Origin: Phenylobacterium hankyongense
GTDB taxonomy: Bacteria > Pseudomonadota > Alphaproteobacteria > Caulobacterales > Caulobacteraceae
Assembly: GCF_003254505.1 (NCBI RefSeq)
Contig: NZ_QFYP01000001.1
Coordinates: 2,030,001-2,094,000, forward strand
Direction of reading: 5' to 3'
Length of the DNA stretch: 64,000 nt
Shown: positions 33,118 through 40,825 of the stretch, one piece after another
Layout: each line of letters starts with the position of its first letter
Numbering within the stretch: position 1 is the stretch's first letter
The notes under the pieces: generated by a model
The model's input: only the letters and a program-made list of their open reading frames with translations
Databases searched by the model: none
Told to the model about the DNA's origin: nothing
Translations under genes and position numbers: made by a program

Positions 33118-33955
33118 TCGGCAGCTCCTCCTCCGCTTGCGGTGCGGGGGCGGCGGAGCGCGAAGCCTTTGAGGGGCGCGCAGCCGCCGAGGCGGGGGCT
33201 GCCGCGACGGGGGTCGGAGCAATGGGGGCCGGAATCCTGTCGTAGGGATCGGCCATTTCGCGCCGTCCCGGCAGCGGCAGCAAGGCGGCCGCGGCCTCGG
33301 CGGTGCTGGGATGGCGCAGGATCAGGTCGCAGGCGCTCCAGACCAGCAGGCTGCCGCCGACCATCTCGAGCGCCTCCTCGAGGATCTCCGAGGCGGTGCG
33401 GAGCGCCGGCACGTCGGAGTTGTTGAGCAGCTCGATGCCCACGGCGGCGCCCAGCAGCACGGCCAGCCCGACGGCGAACCGCCCGATGGACCCCTTGACC
33501 GACGACAGGAACGCCAGGCTCGACCAGACGATGTAGCCCGCAGCGATCGCCCCCGGGATGCCGATGAAGAACGGCCAGTAGCCGCTGTCCCACAGATGGG
33601 TGCCGGCCTTGCCGCCCAGGTGTCCGTCGATGAATTGTCCGAGCCGCTCGTGGAAGCTGGCCGTCTCGTCCATCGAGAACAGGATCAGCATCGCCGACAG
33701 CGCCGCGACCGCCCACGACCGCCGGTCGGTCCGGAAGTTCCTGAGCACCACCAGCGCCACGATCACGCCGGCGACCATGAGCTGGGCCGACGACCACCAG
33801 GCCGGGATGTTCGCTTCGCCGTTGAGGTCGAACAGGTTCGGCACGCGCCCGAAGGCGAGTAGCCACACGGTGTGGTTGAGCGTGAGAAGGGCGTCAGCGA
33901 CCAGCAGCACCCCTAGTACCGATAGGAGACCCCGGCGATTGATCGCTGCGGCCAC
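33053..33955 (-). CDS. Multi-pass membrane protein of unknown function
   Basis: The protein has 300 residues. About six transmembrane helices occupy residues 8-225 (for example LLSVLGVLLVADALLTLNHT, LMVAGVIVALVVL and FAVGLAVLLGAAVGIELL). The third carries the conserved-looking FSMDETASFHERLG. The C-terminal 80 residues are a proline/alanine-rich cytoplasmic tail. The tail overlaps the GNAT gene by 65 bases on the opposite strand, so its end may be poorly conserved. I do not recognise a function. Confidence 0.75.
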   Translation of the reverse strand: MAAAINRRGLLSVLGVLLVADALLTLNHTVWLLAFGRVPNLFDLNGEANIPAWWSSAQLMVAGVIVALVVLRNFRTDRRSWAVAALSAMLILFSMDETASFHERLGQFIDGHLGGKAGTHLWDSGYWPFFIGIPGAIAAGYIVWSSLAFLSSVKGSIGRFAVGLAVLLGAAVGIELLNNSDVPALRTASEILEEALEMVGGSLLVWSACDLILRHPSTAEAAAALLPLPGRREMADPYDRIPAPIAPTPVAAAPASAAARPSKASRSAAPAPQAEEELPITLPPGSPRPRRPGAARSSLP

Positions 33956-34029
33956 TCAACTGTGCTCCGGCTCACCTATCCAATGATGTCCACAACACGT
34001 CGAGCGGCGCAAGGGCGCCGGATTCGCGC

Positions 34030-34063
34030 CTCCTCCCCCGTCCTCTTCGGGACAGGGGAGGAG
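34030..34063. repeat. Dispersed palindrome CTCCTCCCC...GGGGAGGAG, copy 1
   Basis: The element has CTCCTCCCC and GGGGAGGAG as outer arms and GTCC/GGAC as an inner stem around CTCTTC. It lies just beyond the stop of the SDR at 34074 and might form a hairpin at the end of that transcript, although no T-run follows. A second copy with the identical core GTCCTCTTCGGGACAGGGG is at 37051-37083. Confidence 0.7.
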
Positions 34064-34073
34064 CGGTGAGCGG

Positions 34074-35006
34074 CTAGGCCGGCTGCTTCTGCTGGTCCTG
34101 CGTGGCGCCGGGCAGGGGGCCGCGCTGGAGGGGGAAGAACTTGGGGGCCATCTTCGGCACGGCTTCGGAGAGGATGGTGTCGACCGTCCAGCCCTCTTCC
34201 TTGGTGACGGTCTCGATCGGCCGCGGCTGGGAGTAGAGGATGATGTTCTCGCCCGAGGCGCCGAAGATCTGGCCGGAGACGTGGGCGGCGGCGGGGGCGA
34301 CCATGGCCACGGAGAAGCGGGCCGGCTGGTCGGCGCGGATCTTCTCGGCCATCACCTTGCGGCGCTCGGCGGCGGCCTCGTCCTTGATCGGCACCGACTG
34401 GGTCATCCGCGTCCAGGCGACGGGCGCCAGGCAGTTGGCGCGGACGTTGTTGCGCGCGCCCTCCATGGCGATGATCCGCGACAGGCCGGCGATGCCCATC
34501 TTGGCCGCGCCGTAGTTGGCCTGGCCGATGTTGCCGAACAGGCCCGAGGTCGAGGTGAAGAACATGTAGGCGCCGTCGTTCTGCTCGCGGAACAGCTCGA
34601 TGGTGGCGCGGGCGACGTTGAACGAGCCGCGCATGTGCACGTCGATGACCCGGTCCCAGTCCTCTTCGCTCATCTTGTGGAACATCACGTCGCGCAGGAT
34701 GCCGGCCGGATTGATCACGGCGTGCAGGCCGCCGAAGGTGTCGCGGGCCTGTTCGACCATGCCTTCCACGGCGCGCAGGCTGGTGACGCTGTCGGAGTTG
34801 TGGACCGCCTCGCCGCCGGCCGCGCGGATCTCCATGGCGACCTTCTCGGCCGGACCGGCGGAGCCCTCGTCGTCGCCCTTCAGGCCTGCGCCCAGGTCGT
34901 TGACCACGACCTTGGCGCCTTCCTGCGCCGCGATCAGCGCGCAATCGCGCCCGATGCCGTTACCGCCGCCTGTAACCAGGACAACCTTACCGTCCAATGC
35001 GCCCAT
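34074..35006 (-). CDS. Short-chain dehydrogenase, 3-hydroxyacyl-CoA dehydrogenase-like
   Basis: The protein has 310 residues. LVTGGGNGIGRDCALI binds the cofactor. VVVNDLGAGLKGDDEG matches the acidic loop of the HSD17B4/multifunctional-enzyme dehydrogenase domain. The usual NNAG is NPAG here (AVINPAGILRD). The catalytic Ser is in STSGLFGNIGQ and YGAAKMG holds Tyr and Lys. A (3R)-hydroxyacyl-CoA or similar substrate is inferred. It is the second gene after the MFS transporter on the minus strand, 30 bases away, and may be co-transcribed with it. Confidence 0.88.
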   Translation of the reverse strand: MGALDGKVVLVTGGGNGIGRDCALIAAQEGAKVVVNDLGAGLKGDDEGSAGPAEKVAMEIRAAGGEAVHNSDSVTSLRAVEGMVEQARDTFGGLHAVINPAGILRDVMFHKMSEEDWDRVIDVHMRGSFNVARATIELFREQNDGAYMFFTSTSGLFGNIGQANYGAAKMGIAGLSRIIAMEGARNNVRANCLAPVAWTRMTQSVPIKDEAAAERRKVMAEKIRADQPARFSVAMVAPAAAHVSGQIFGASGENIILYSQPRPIETVTKEEGWTVDTILSEAVPKMAPKFFPLQRGPLPGATQDQQKQPA

Positions 35007-35036
35007 CGGCTTATCTCCCTAATGAATGGGAGACAG

Positions 35037-36290
35037 TTATTCGAGCCGATCCGCCTTGCGCAAGGCGGGAAACAGGGCCGCCCAGACGCCGGTGACGACC
35101 ACCGCGCCGATGCCGCCGAACAGCGCCGCGCCGATCGGGCCCAGCAGGCGCGCCACCACCCCGCTCTCGAATTCGCCGAGCTCGTTGGACGCGCCCACGA
35201 ACACCGAGGAGACCGCCGCCACCCGGCCGCGCATGGGGTCCGGGGTCACCAGCTGCACCAGGGTCTGGCGCACGTAGACGCTGAGCATGTCGGCTCCGCC
35301 GAGCACAGCCAGCGCCGCCACCGACAGCCACAGGGCGTGGGAGAGCGCGAACACGCAGGTGGCGATGCCGAACAGGGCGACGCCGCCGAACATGAACAGG
35401 CCGGCCTTGTGGCGGATCGGATTGGCGGCCAGCGAGAAGGCCACCAGCGTCGCGCCCATGGCCGGCGCGGCGCGCAGGACGCCGAAGCCCTCCGCGCCCA
35501 CGTGCAGGACGTCGCGGGCGAACACCGGCAGCAGCGCCGTCGCCCCGCCCAGCAGCACCGCGAACAGGTCCAGCGAGATGGCGCCGAAGACGATCTTCTG
35601 GCGCCAGACGTAGGCCAGGCCTTCCTTCATCAGCGCCCAGCGCGAGCCCGGCTGGACCTGCGGCTGGGTGGACTTGCGGATCAGGGTCACGGCGAGCGCG
35701 GCCACCAGGTAGAGGCCGAAGGTGGTGAAGTAGGCGTGGGCCGGCGAGAGGGCGACCAGCAGGCCGCCGGCCGCGGGGCCGGCGATGGAGGCGGTCTGCC
35801 AGGCCAGCGAGTTCCAGGCGATGGCCCGCGGCAGGAGCTTGCGCGGCACCAGCATCGGCCCCATCGCGGTGTTGGCCGGGGCGAAGAAGGCGCGGCTGGC
35901 GCCGAACACCGCGGCGATCACCAGCAGCAGCGGGATCGAGGCGACGCCGCGCCAGGTGGCGACCGCCAGGGTGAGGACGCTGATGATCTCGCCGGTGAAG
36001 CAGAGCTGCAGCACCCGCTTGCGGTCGTGACGGTCCGCGGCCTCGCCGGCCGGCAGCGTCAGGATCAGCACCGGCAGGAAGGCGGCCAGGCCGATCATCC
36101 CGACCATGAAGGCCGACTGCTCGACGGTCATGGTCCGCCGGGCCAGCGAATACATCTGCCAGCCCATGGCCACGCTCTGGATCTGGGCGGCGAAGCTGCC
36201 GGTCCAGCGCGAGCACCAGAAGAACAGGTAGTCGCGCTCCCTCAGCAGGGCGCGCGCGGAGGGGACGACGTCCGGAGTTGTCTCGGCCAT
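35037..36290 (-). CDS. MFS transporter, enterobactin-exporter-like
   Basis: The protein has 417 residues with about eleven to twelve transmembrane helices. The A-motif-like AGEAADRHDRKRVL lies between helices 2 and 3. The N-terminal YLFFWCSRWTGSFAAQIQSV and ARNTAMGP-like segment FFAPANTAMGPMLVP are typical of the MFS_3 (EntS-like) exporters. The cargo is unknown. It is divergent from the 36510 acetyltransferase gene across 219 bases in which no clear promoter motif was found. The ATG at 36290 is preferred because upstream codons are low in sense. Confidence 0.9.
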   Translation of the reverse strand: MAETTPDVVPSARALLRERDYLFFWCSRWTGSFAAQIQSVAMGWQMYSLARRTMTVEQSAFMVGMIGLAAFLPVLILTLPAGEAADRHDRKRVLQLCFTGEIISVLTLAVATWRGVASIPLLLVIAAVFGASRAFFAPANTAMGPMLVPRKLLPRAIAWNSLAWQTASIAGPAAGGLLVALSPAHAYFTTFGLYLVAALAVTLIRKSTQPQVQPGSRWALMKEGLAYVWRQKIVFGAISLDLFAVLLGGATALLPVFARDVLHVGAEGFGVLRAAPAMGATLVAFSLAANPIRHKAGLFMFGGVALFGIATCVFALSHALWLSVAALAVLGGADMLSVYVRQTLVQLVTPDPMRGRVAAVSSVFVGASNELGEFESGVVARLLGPIGAALFGGIGAVVVTGVWAALFPALRKADRLE

Positions 36291-36509
36291 GTGGCGGGGA
36301 AACTGCCCTGCGCCGCGCTGCGCCGCAACGATGCGTTGACGTGGCGGTCCGCAGACCTTACCTGCCGCGCTTCCTGTTGGCGGCCGAGGGGCCCTGACCA
36401 TGCGACTGCGACGAACCTGGCGCGCCCGACGCGCTTCGATCTGAACCGCCCGCCCGCCGGCGCATTGACCCCGGCTCGCGGTCCCGTCGCCCACGCCTTC
36501 AGAGATCCC

Positions 36510-37013
36510 ATGTCCGTACAGCCTCTTCCGCCGTCGCCGGCGCTTACGCTCGACCTTGAACAGCCGCAGGACGCCGCCGCCATCGAGGCCCTGCTCGACC
36601 GCGCCTTCGGCCCCGGTCGCTTCACCAAGGTTTCCGAGCGGGTGCGCGAGCTGGCCGAGTTCGCCCCCGAGCTGTCGTTCTGCGCCTGGGAGGACGGCCG
36701 GCTGGTCGGCGTCGTGCGCCAGTGGCGCGTGGCGGTGGGCGAGACGCCGGTGGTCTTCCTCGGGCCGCTCGCCGTCGAGCAGGCGCAGCGCAGCGGCGGC
36801 GTCGGCGGCCTCTTGGTCGAGCGCGCCTGCGACGCGGCTGCGGCGGCCGGCGAGACCGCCGTCCTGCTGGTCGGCGACGCCCCCTATTTCGGCCGCTTCG
36901 GATTTGGCCCCGCCCGCCAGGCGCGGTTGCCGGGCCCGGTGGACCCCCGCCGGGTGCTGGCGCGGCGGTTCGGCGAGGCCGGCGAACTCGCGGGCCCGGT
37001 GCGGCCGCGCTGA
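36510..37013 (+). CDS. GNAT-family N-acetyltransferase, YhbS-like
   Basis: The protein has 167 residues. AAAIEALLDRAFGPGRFTKV is the N-terminal helix, FLGPLAVEQAQRSGGVGGLL contains the CoA-binding loop, and LVGDAPYFGRFGF is the YhbS-type signature. Substrates of this subgroup are not established. The gene stands alone between the MFS gene and a dispersed repeat. A short proline-rich start (MSVQPLPPSPALTL) precedes the fold. Confidence 0.9.
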   Translation: MSVQPLPPSPALTLDLEQPQDAAAIEALLDRAFGPGRFTKVSERVRELAEFAPELSFCAWEDGRLVGVVRQWRVAVGETPVVFLGPLAVEQAQRSGGVGGLLVERACDAAAAAGETAVLLVGDAPYFGRFGFGPARQARLPGPVDPRRVLARRFGEAGELAGPVRPR

Positions 37014-37050
37014 CTCGCCCCCTCCGTCACGCGCTCTGCGGCGCGCGCCA

Positions 37051-37083
37051 CCTCCGCCGTCCTCTTCGGGACAGGGGAGGAGC
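37051..37083. repeat. Dispersed palindrome, copy 2
   Basis: This is the same element as at 34030-34063, with the identical core GTCCTCTTCGGGACAGGGG and right arm GGGGAGGAG but a decayed left arm (CCTCCGCC). It lies between the acetyltransferase and the DUF1285 gene. Bases 37014-37179 hold nothing else apart from upstream codons of a possible longer start for the next gene. Confidence 0.7.
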
Positions 37084-37179
37084 AGGGTCCGTGCGGGCGC
37101 GTCGCCCGCTCCCCAGCTGCGCAGCAGAGAGCGAAGTCCGATGCTTGAGGCGAGCCCCGGCGCCGCCTACCTTGCAGCC

Positions 37180-37755
37180 ATGGCGCAGACGCAGACCCCG
37201 CCCGGCCTCGACGGCGTGATCGCTGCGGCGAAGGCCCAGGCCCCCGGGCGCGGCCTGCCGCCGGTGCATCTGTGGAATCCGCCCAACTGCGGCGACATCG
37301 ACATCGTCATCCGCAAGGACGGCCTGTGGTTCCACGAAGGCACGCCGATCGGGCGCGAGGCCTTGGTGCGGCTGTTCTCGACGGTGCTGCGCAAGGACGA
37401 CGACGGCGTCTACCTGGTCACGCCGGTGGAGAAGCTGCGGATCACGGTGGAGGACGCGCCGTTCATCGCCACCCGCGTCGATCGGGTGGGCGAGGCGCTG
37501 CGGTTCCTGACCAACGTCGGCGACGAGGTGGAGGCGGGACCGGAGAACGCCATCCGCGTGGAGATGGAGCCGGACGGCCAGCCCCGGCCCTACCTGCACG
37601 TCCGGCGGGGGCTGGAGGCGCTGATCGCCCGGCCGGTGTTCTACGAGCTGGTGGAGATGGCGCAGGAGCGCGAGACGCCGCAGGGCCCGACCCTGGGCGT
37701 GGCCTCCAACGGGGCCTGGTTCCCGGTAGGACCGGCGCGGGCGCACCAACTGTGA
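37180..37755 (+). CDS. DUF1285-domain protein
   Basis: The protein has 191 residues from MAQTQTPPGLDGV; an ATG 13 codons earlier (37141) is possible. LPPVHLWNPPNCGDIDIVI, WFHEGTPIGREALVRLFSTV and LRKDDDGVYLVTPVEK are DUF1285 landmarks. It is a cytosolic beta-rich protein common in Proteobacteria with no assigned activity. It heads a five-gene overlapping operon with the Nudix hydrolase and cca, a context conserved in many Alphaproteobacteria, from general knowledge. Confidence 0.88.
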   Translation: MAQTQTPPGLDGVIAAAKAQAPGRGLPPVHLWNPPNCGDIDIVIRKDGLWFHEGTPIGREALVRLFSTVLRKDDDGVYLVTPVEKLRITVEDAPFIATRVDRVGEALRFLTNVGDEVEAGPENAIRVEMEPDGQPRPYLHVRRGLEALIARPVFYELVEMAQERETPQGPTLGVASNGAWFPVGPARAHQL

Positions 37756-38399
37756 ACGACACCGCGTCGCCCAGCGAGCTGCGGGCCTGGATCAGCGGAC
37801 ACCTGGACCCCCTGGAGGAGCGCGACCCCGTGCAGGGGATCACCCGCTCCGACTACGACCTCGATCCGGCCCACCGGCCGGCGCACCACGAACCCCTGAC
37901 CCCGGCCTCGGTGCTGGTGCCGCTGGTGGAGCGCAAGGAAGGGCTGTCGGTGATCCTGACCCGGCGCGCCGACACGCTGCGCCGCCACACCGGACAGGTG
38001 GCGCTGCCGGGCGGCCGCCGCGACCCCGGCGAGACGCCCTGGCAGACCGCCCTGCGCGAGGCCGAGGAGGAGATCGGCCTGCACCCCAGCTTCGTGACCC
38101 TGGCGGGGCTGTCCACGCCCTACCAGACCGGCACCGGCTACCTGATCACCCCGGTGGTCGGCTTTGTCCGCGAGGGCTTCACCCTGACGCCCAATCCCGC
38201 CGAGGTGGCGCACATCTTCGAGACGCCGTTCGGCTACCTGATGGACCCCGCCAACTACGAGCGGCTGGAGCGCGAGGCGCCGGGCGGCGAGACGCGGCGG
38301 TTCTACGCCACCACCTACGCCGACCAGTATATCTGGGGCGCGACGGCGGGCATGCTGCGGGCGCTCTACGAACGGCTCTACGGGGCGGCCCTTGCTTAG
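37752..38399 (+). CDS. Nudix hydrolase, CoA pyrophosphatase-like
   Basis: The protein has 215 residues, starting with GTG inside the upstream stop (GTGA). The Nudix box is GGRRDPGETPWQTALREAEE, followed by EIGL (G-x5-E-x7-REUxEE-x-GU). The preceding ASVLVPLVERKEGLSVILTR and TLRRHTGQVALPG match the UPF0035/CoA-diphosphatase signature, so it probably hydrolyses CoA or acyl-CoA to phosphopantetheine. It overlaps the next gene by eight bases. Confidence 0.92.
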   Translation: MNDTASPSELRAWISGHLDPLEERDPVQGITRSDYDLDPAHRPAHHEPLTPASVLVPLVERKEGLSVILTRRADTLRRHTGQVALPGGRRDPGETPWQTALREAEEEIGLHPSFVTLAGLSTPYQTGTGYLITPVVGFVREGFTLTPNPAEVAHIFETPFGYLMDPANYERLEREAPGGETRRFYATTYADQYIWGATAGMLRALYERLYGAALA

Positions 38400-38664
38400 G
38401 ATCCTGATCTTTCGCGGCGCCCTGGTGGCCCTGCCGTTCGTGGTCTGGTTCATCTGGCGCGCCTGGGCGCGGCGCACCGGCCGCGAGATGGGAGCGACGC
38501 CCTATGCGTGGCTGTTCGCCGCCGGCGCCCTGCTGCTGGGGATCTCGTTGATGGGCACGGCGCTCTTCCACAAGGACAACCAGGGCGACCGCTACGTGCC
38601 CGGAGAGGTCATCGCCGGCGGCGCGGTCAGCAAGGGCCATTTCGAACCGCGGGCGCCCAAATGA
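38392..38664 (+). CDS. Small two-helix membrane protein (DUF6111-like)
   Basis: The protein has 90 residues and probably starts with TTG at 38392, eight bases inside the Nudix gene. MLRILIFRGALVALPFVVWF and WLFAAGALLLGISLMGTALF are two membrane helices. The tail HKDNQGDRYVPGEVI is conserved-looking and likely exposed. It resembles the small DUF6111 proteins that sit before cca in Alphaproteobacteria; that name is from memory. Its stop overlaps the cca start. Confidence 0.75.
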   Translation: MLRILIFRGALVALPFVVWFIWRAWARRTGREMGATPYAWLFAAGALLLGISLMGTALFHKDNQGDRYVPGEVIAGGAVSKGHFEPRAPK

Positions 38665-39920
38665 CCGAGATGACCGAGACGTTGGGCCGACGCCCGTGGA
38701 TGACCGCGCCGGAGACGGCGGCGGTGCTCGACGCCCTGGAGGCGGCGGGCGGGCCCGGCTGCGCCCGCTTCGTCGGCGGCTGTGTGCGCAACGCCCTGAT
38801 CGGCCGGCCGATCGCCGACATCGACATCGCCACCGTGCTGACGCCCCAGCAGGTGACGCAGGCGCTGGAAGCCGCGGGTATTCGCGCGGTCCCCACCGGC
38901 GTCGACCACGGCACCGTCACCGCCGTCTGCCGGCACAAGCCGTTCGAGATCACCACCCTGCGTCGCGACGTCGCCACCGACGGCCGCCGCGCGGTGGTGG
39001 CCTTCACCACCGACTGGCTGGAAGACGCCCAGCGGCGCGACTTCACGCTGAACGCGCTGTACGCCGCCCGCGACGGCGGCATCTTCGACCCCACCGGCCA
39101 TGGGGTGGCCGACGCGCGGGCGGGGCGCATCGTCTTCGTGGGCGAGCCCGAGCAGCGGCTGCGGGAGGACTACCTGCGCATCCTGCGCTTCTTCCGCTTC
39201 CTGGCCTGGTACGGGTCGGGCCCGCCGGACGCCGCCGCGGTGGCGGCCTGCGAGGCGCTGAAGGACCAGGTCGCGACGCTGGCCGCCGAACGGATCTCCA
39301 GCGAGCTCCTGAAGCTGCTGGCCGCCGACGATCCCCGAGCGTCCGTGGCGCTGATGGCCCGCACCGGCGTGCTGGGGGTGGTGCTGCCCGGGCCGCTGAA
39401 CCTGGAGCGACTCGACGGCCTGGTGGAGATCGAGAGCGAGCAGCTGTTCGAGACCGACGCCGTGCTGCGGCTGGCGGCCCTGCTGCCCGACGACCAGGTG
39501 GGCGCGGCGCAGGCGGCCGAGCGGCTGCGGCTGTCCAACGCCGACCGCGACCGGATCGTCGCGGCGCTGGCGCCGACTCCGGCGCTGAAGAGCTGGATGA
39601 GCCCGCGCGAGATCCGCCGCGCGGTCTACCGCGTCGGCCAGAAGGCGTTCCGCGACCGCGCCAAGCTCGCCTGGGCCGCGGCCGGCCGCACGGCGGTGAC
39701 GCCGCAGTGGCGCGGCATGATCGCGCTCGGCGAAGGCTGGAGCCCGCCGAGCTTCCCGTTGAGCGGCGACGACGTGGTGGCTGCGGGCGTGCCGCGCGGC
39801 CCGATGGTCGGCCAGGTGCTGCGCGAGGTGGAGGACTGGTGGATCGACCACGACTTCCTCGACGACAAGCTGAGCGCGGTGGAGAAGCTGAAGGCCGTGG
39901 CGCAGGGGATGGCGTATTGA
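38661..39920 (+). CDS. cca: CCA tRNA nucleotidyltransferase / poly(A) polymerase family
   Basis: It adds or repairs the 3' CCA of tRNAs. The protein has 419 residues. FVGGCVRNALIGRPIADIDI holds the GG and DxD nucleotidyltransferase motifs, ITTLRRDV and RRDFTLNALYA follow, and LREDYLRILRFFRF is motif D/E. The C-terminal helical half (ASVALMARTGVLGVVLPG) is the tRNA-binding neck and body. It starts in an ATGA overlap and ends in a TTGA overlap with the next gene, so the operon is translationally continuous. Confidence 0.95.
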   Translation: MTEMTETLGRRPWMTAPETAAVLDALEAAGGPGCARFVGGCVRNALIGRPIADIDIATVLTPQQVTQALEAAGIRAVPTGVDHGTVTAVCRHKPFEITTLRRDVATDGRRAVVAFTTDWLEDAQRRDFTLNALYAARDGGIFDPTGHGVADARAGRIVFVGEPEQRLREDYLRILRFFRFLAWYGSGPPDAAAVAACEALKDQVATLAAERISSELLKLLAADDPRASVALMARTGVLGVVLPGPLNLERLDGLVEIESEQLFETDAVLRLAALLPDDQVGAAQAAERLRLSNADRDRIVAALAPTPALKSWMSPREIRRAVYRVGQKAFRDRAKLAWAAAGRTAVTPQWRGMIALGEGWSPPSFPLSGDDVVAAGVPRGPMVGQVLREVEDWWIDHDFLDDKLSAVEKLKAVAQGMAY

Positions 39921-40621
39921 AACTCGGGATCCTCAAGACCGGCGCGCCGCCGCCGGGCGCCCGCGAACGCTTCGGCGGCTATCCGGACATGTTCCGCAAG
40001 CTGCTGGGCGAGGACGCCTACGACTATTCGGTGTTCGCGGTCGACGAGGGCGAGCTGCCGGCGAGCCCCGAGGTGTGCGACGCCTGGCTGGTCACCGGCT
40101 CCTCCTGCGGGGTCTATGACCCGCTGCCGTGGATCGGCGAGCTCAAGGGCTTCCTGAACGCCGCCAAGGGCCGCGCGCCGCTGGTCGGGATCTGCTTCGG
40201 CCACCAGGTGATGGCCGAGGCGTTCGGCGGCAAGGTCATCAAGTCGCCGAAGGGCTGGGGCCTGGGCGAGCACCAGTACGCCGTGCTGCGCGCCGAGGAC
40301 TGGATGGACGGGCCCGACCACATCCGCCTGCCGGCCTCGCACCAGGACCAGGTGGTCGAGCTGCCGCCGCACGCCGAGGTGATGGCCGCCAACGCCTTCG
40401 CGCCGATGGGGGCGCTGGTCTATCGCGACCAGCCGGCGATCTCGCTGCAGCTGCATCCGGAGTTCGAGCCGCAGTACGCCGTGGCGCTGATCGAGGCGCG
40501 GCGCGGCAGCCGCTATGCCGACGAGGAGGCGGACCGCGCCATCGCCAGCTACCGAGCGCCTGACGATCGGGCGCGGGTGGGCGGCTGGATCCGAAATTTC
40601 CTGGCCCGCGCAACGGCCTGA
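39917..40621 (+). CDS. Class I glutamine amidotransferase-like protein
   Basis: The protein has 234 residues from a TTG overlapping the cca stop. WLVTGSSCGVYD, VGICFGHQVMAEAFGG (nucleophile Cys) and SLQLHPEFEPQYA with its His form the triad of stand-alone GATase1 proteins, related to GMP synthase glutaminase and gamma-glutamyl hydrolases. No partner synthetase is nearby, so the substrate is unknown. It is the last gene of the DUF1285-Nudix-cca operon. Confidence 0.88.
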   Translation: MKLGILKTGAPPPGARERFGGYPDMFRKLLGEDAYDYSVFAVDEGELPASPEVCDAWLVTGSSCGVYDPLPWIGELKGFLNAAKGRAPLVGICFGHQVMAEAFGGKVIKSPKGWGLGEHQYAVLRAEDWMDGPDHIRLPASHQDQVVELPPHAEVMAANAFAPMGALVYRDQPAISLQLHPEFEPQYAVALIEARRGSRYADEEADRAIASYRAPDDRARVGGWIRNFLARATA

Positions 40622-40675
40622 TCGCTGGCGGGTTTAGCCGTCGAGCGTGGGGACGCCCGTCACACGGAGCTTTCG

Positions 40676-40825
40676 ATGGACCGCTGGAAATTCCTGATCG
40701 TCGCCGCGAGCGCGGCGGCGGCCCTCGCGGTTGGCCTGGGCGCCCAGGCCGGCGTGCAGAGCTATGCGGGGCCGCATCGGTTCGCGCAGGTCGCCCACGC
40801 CGAGTCCGCCGGCGACCTCCGCTAG
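40676..40825 (+). CDS. Small exported or membrane protein, 49 residues
   Basis: The ATG at 40676 has CGGAG eight bases upstream. Residues 5-25 (KFLIVAASAAAALAVGLGAQ) form one hydrophobic helix, with AQAG as a possible cleavage site. The rest (VQSYAGPHRFAQVAHAESAG) is short and polar. It shares a CTAG with the convergent PQQ dehydrogenase gene, so both stops overlap. I recognise no family; the good ribosome site is the main support. Confidence 0.5.
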   Translation: MDRWKFLIVAASAAAALAVGLGAQAGVQSYAGPHRFAQVAHAESAGDLR

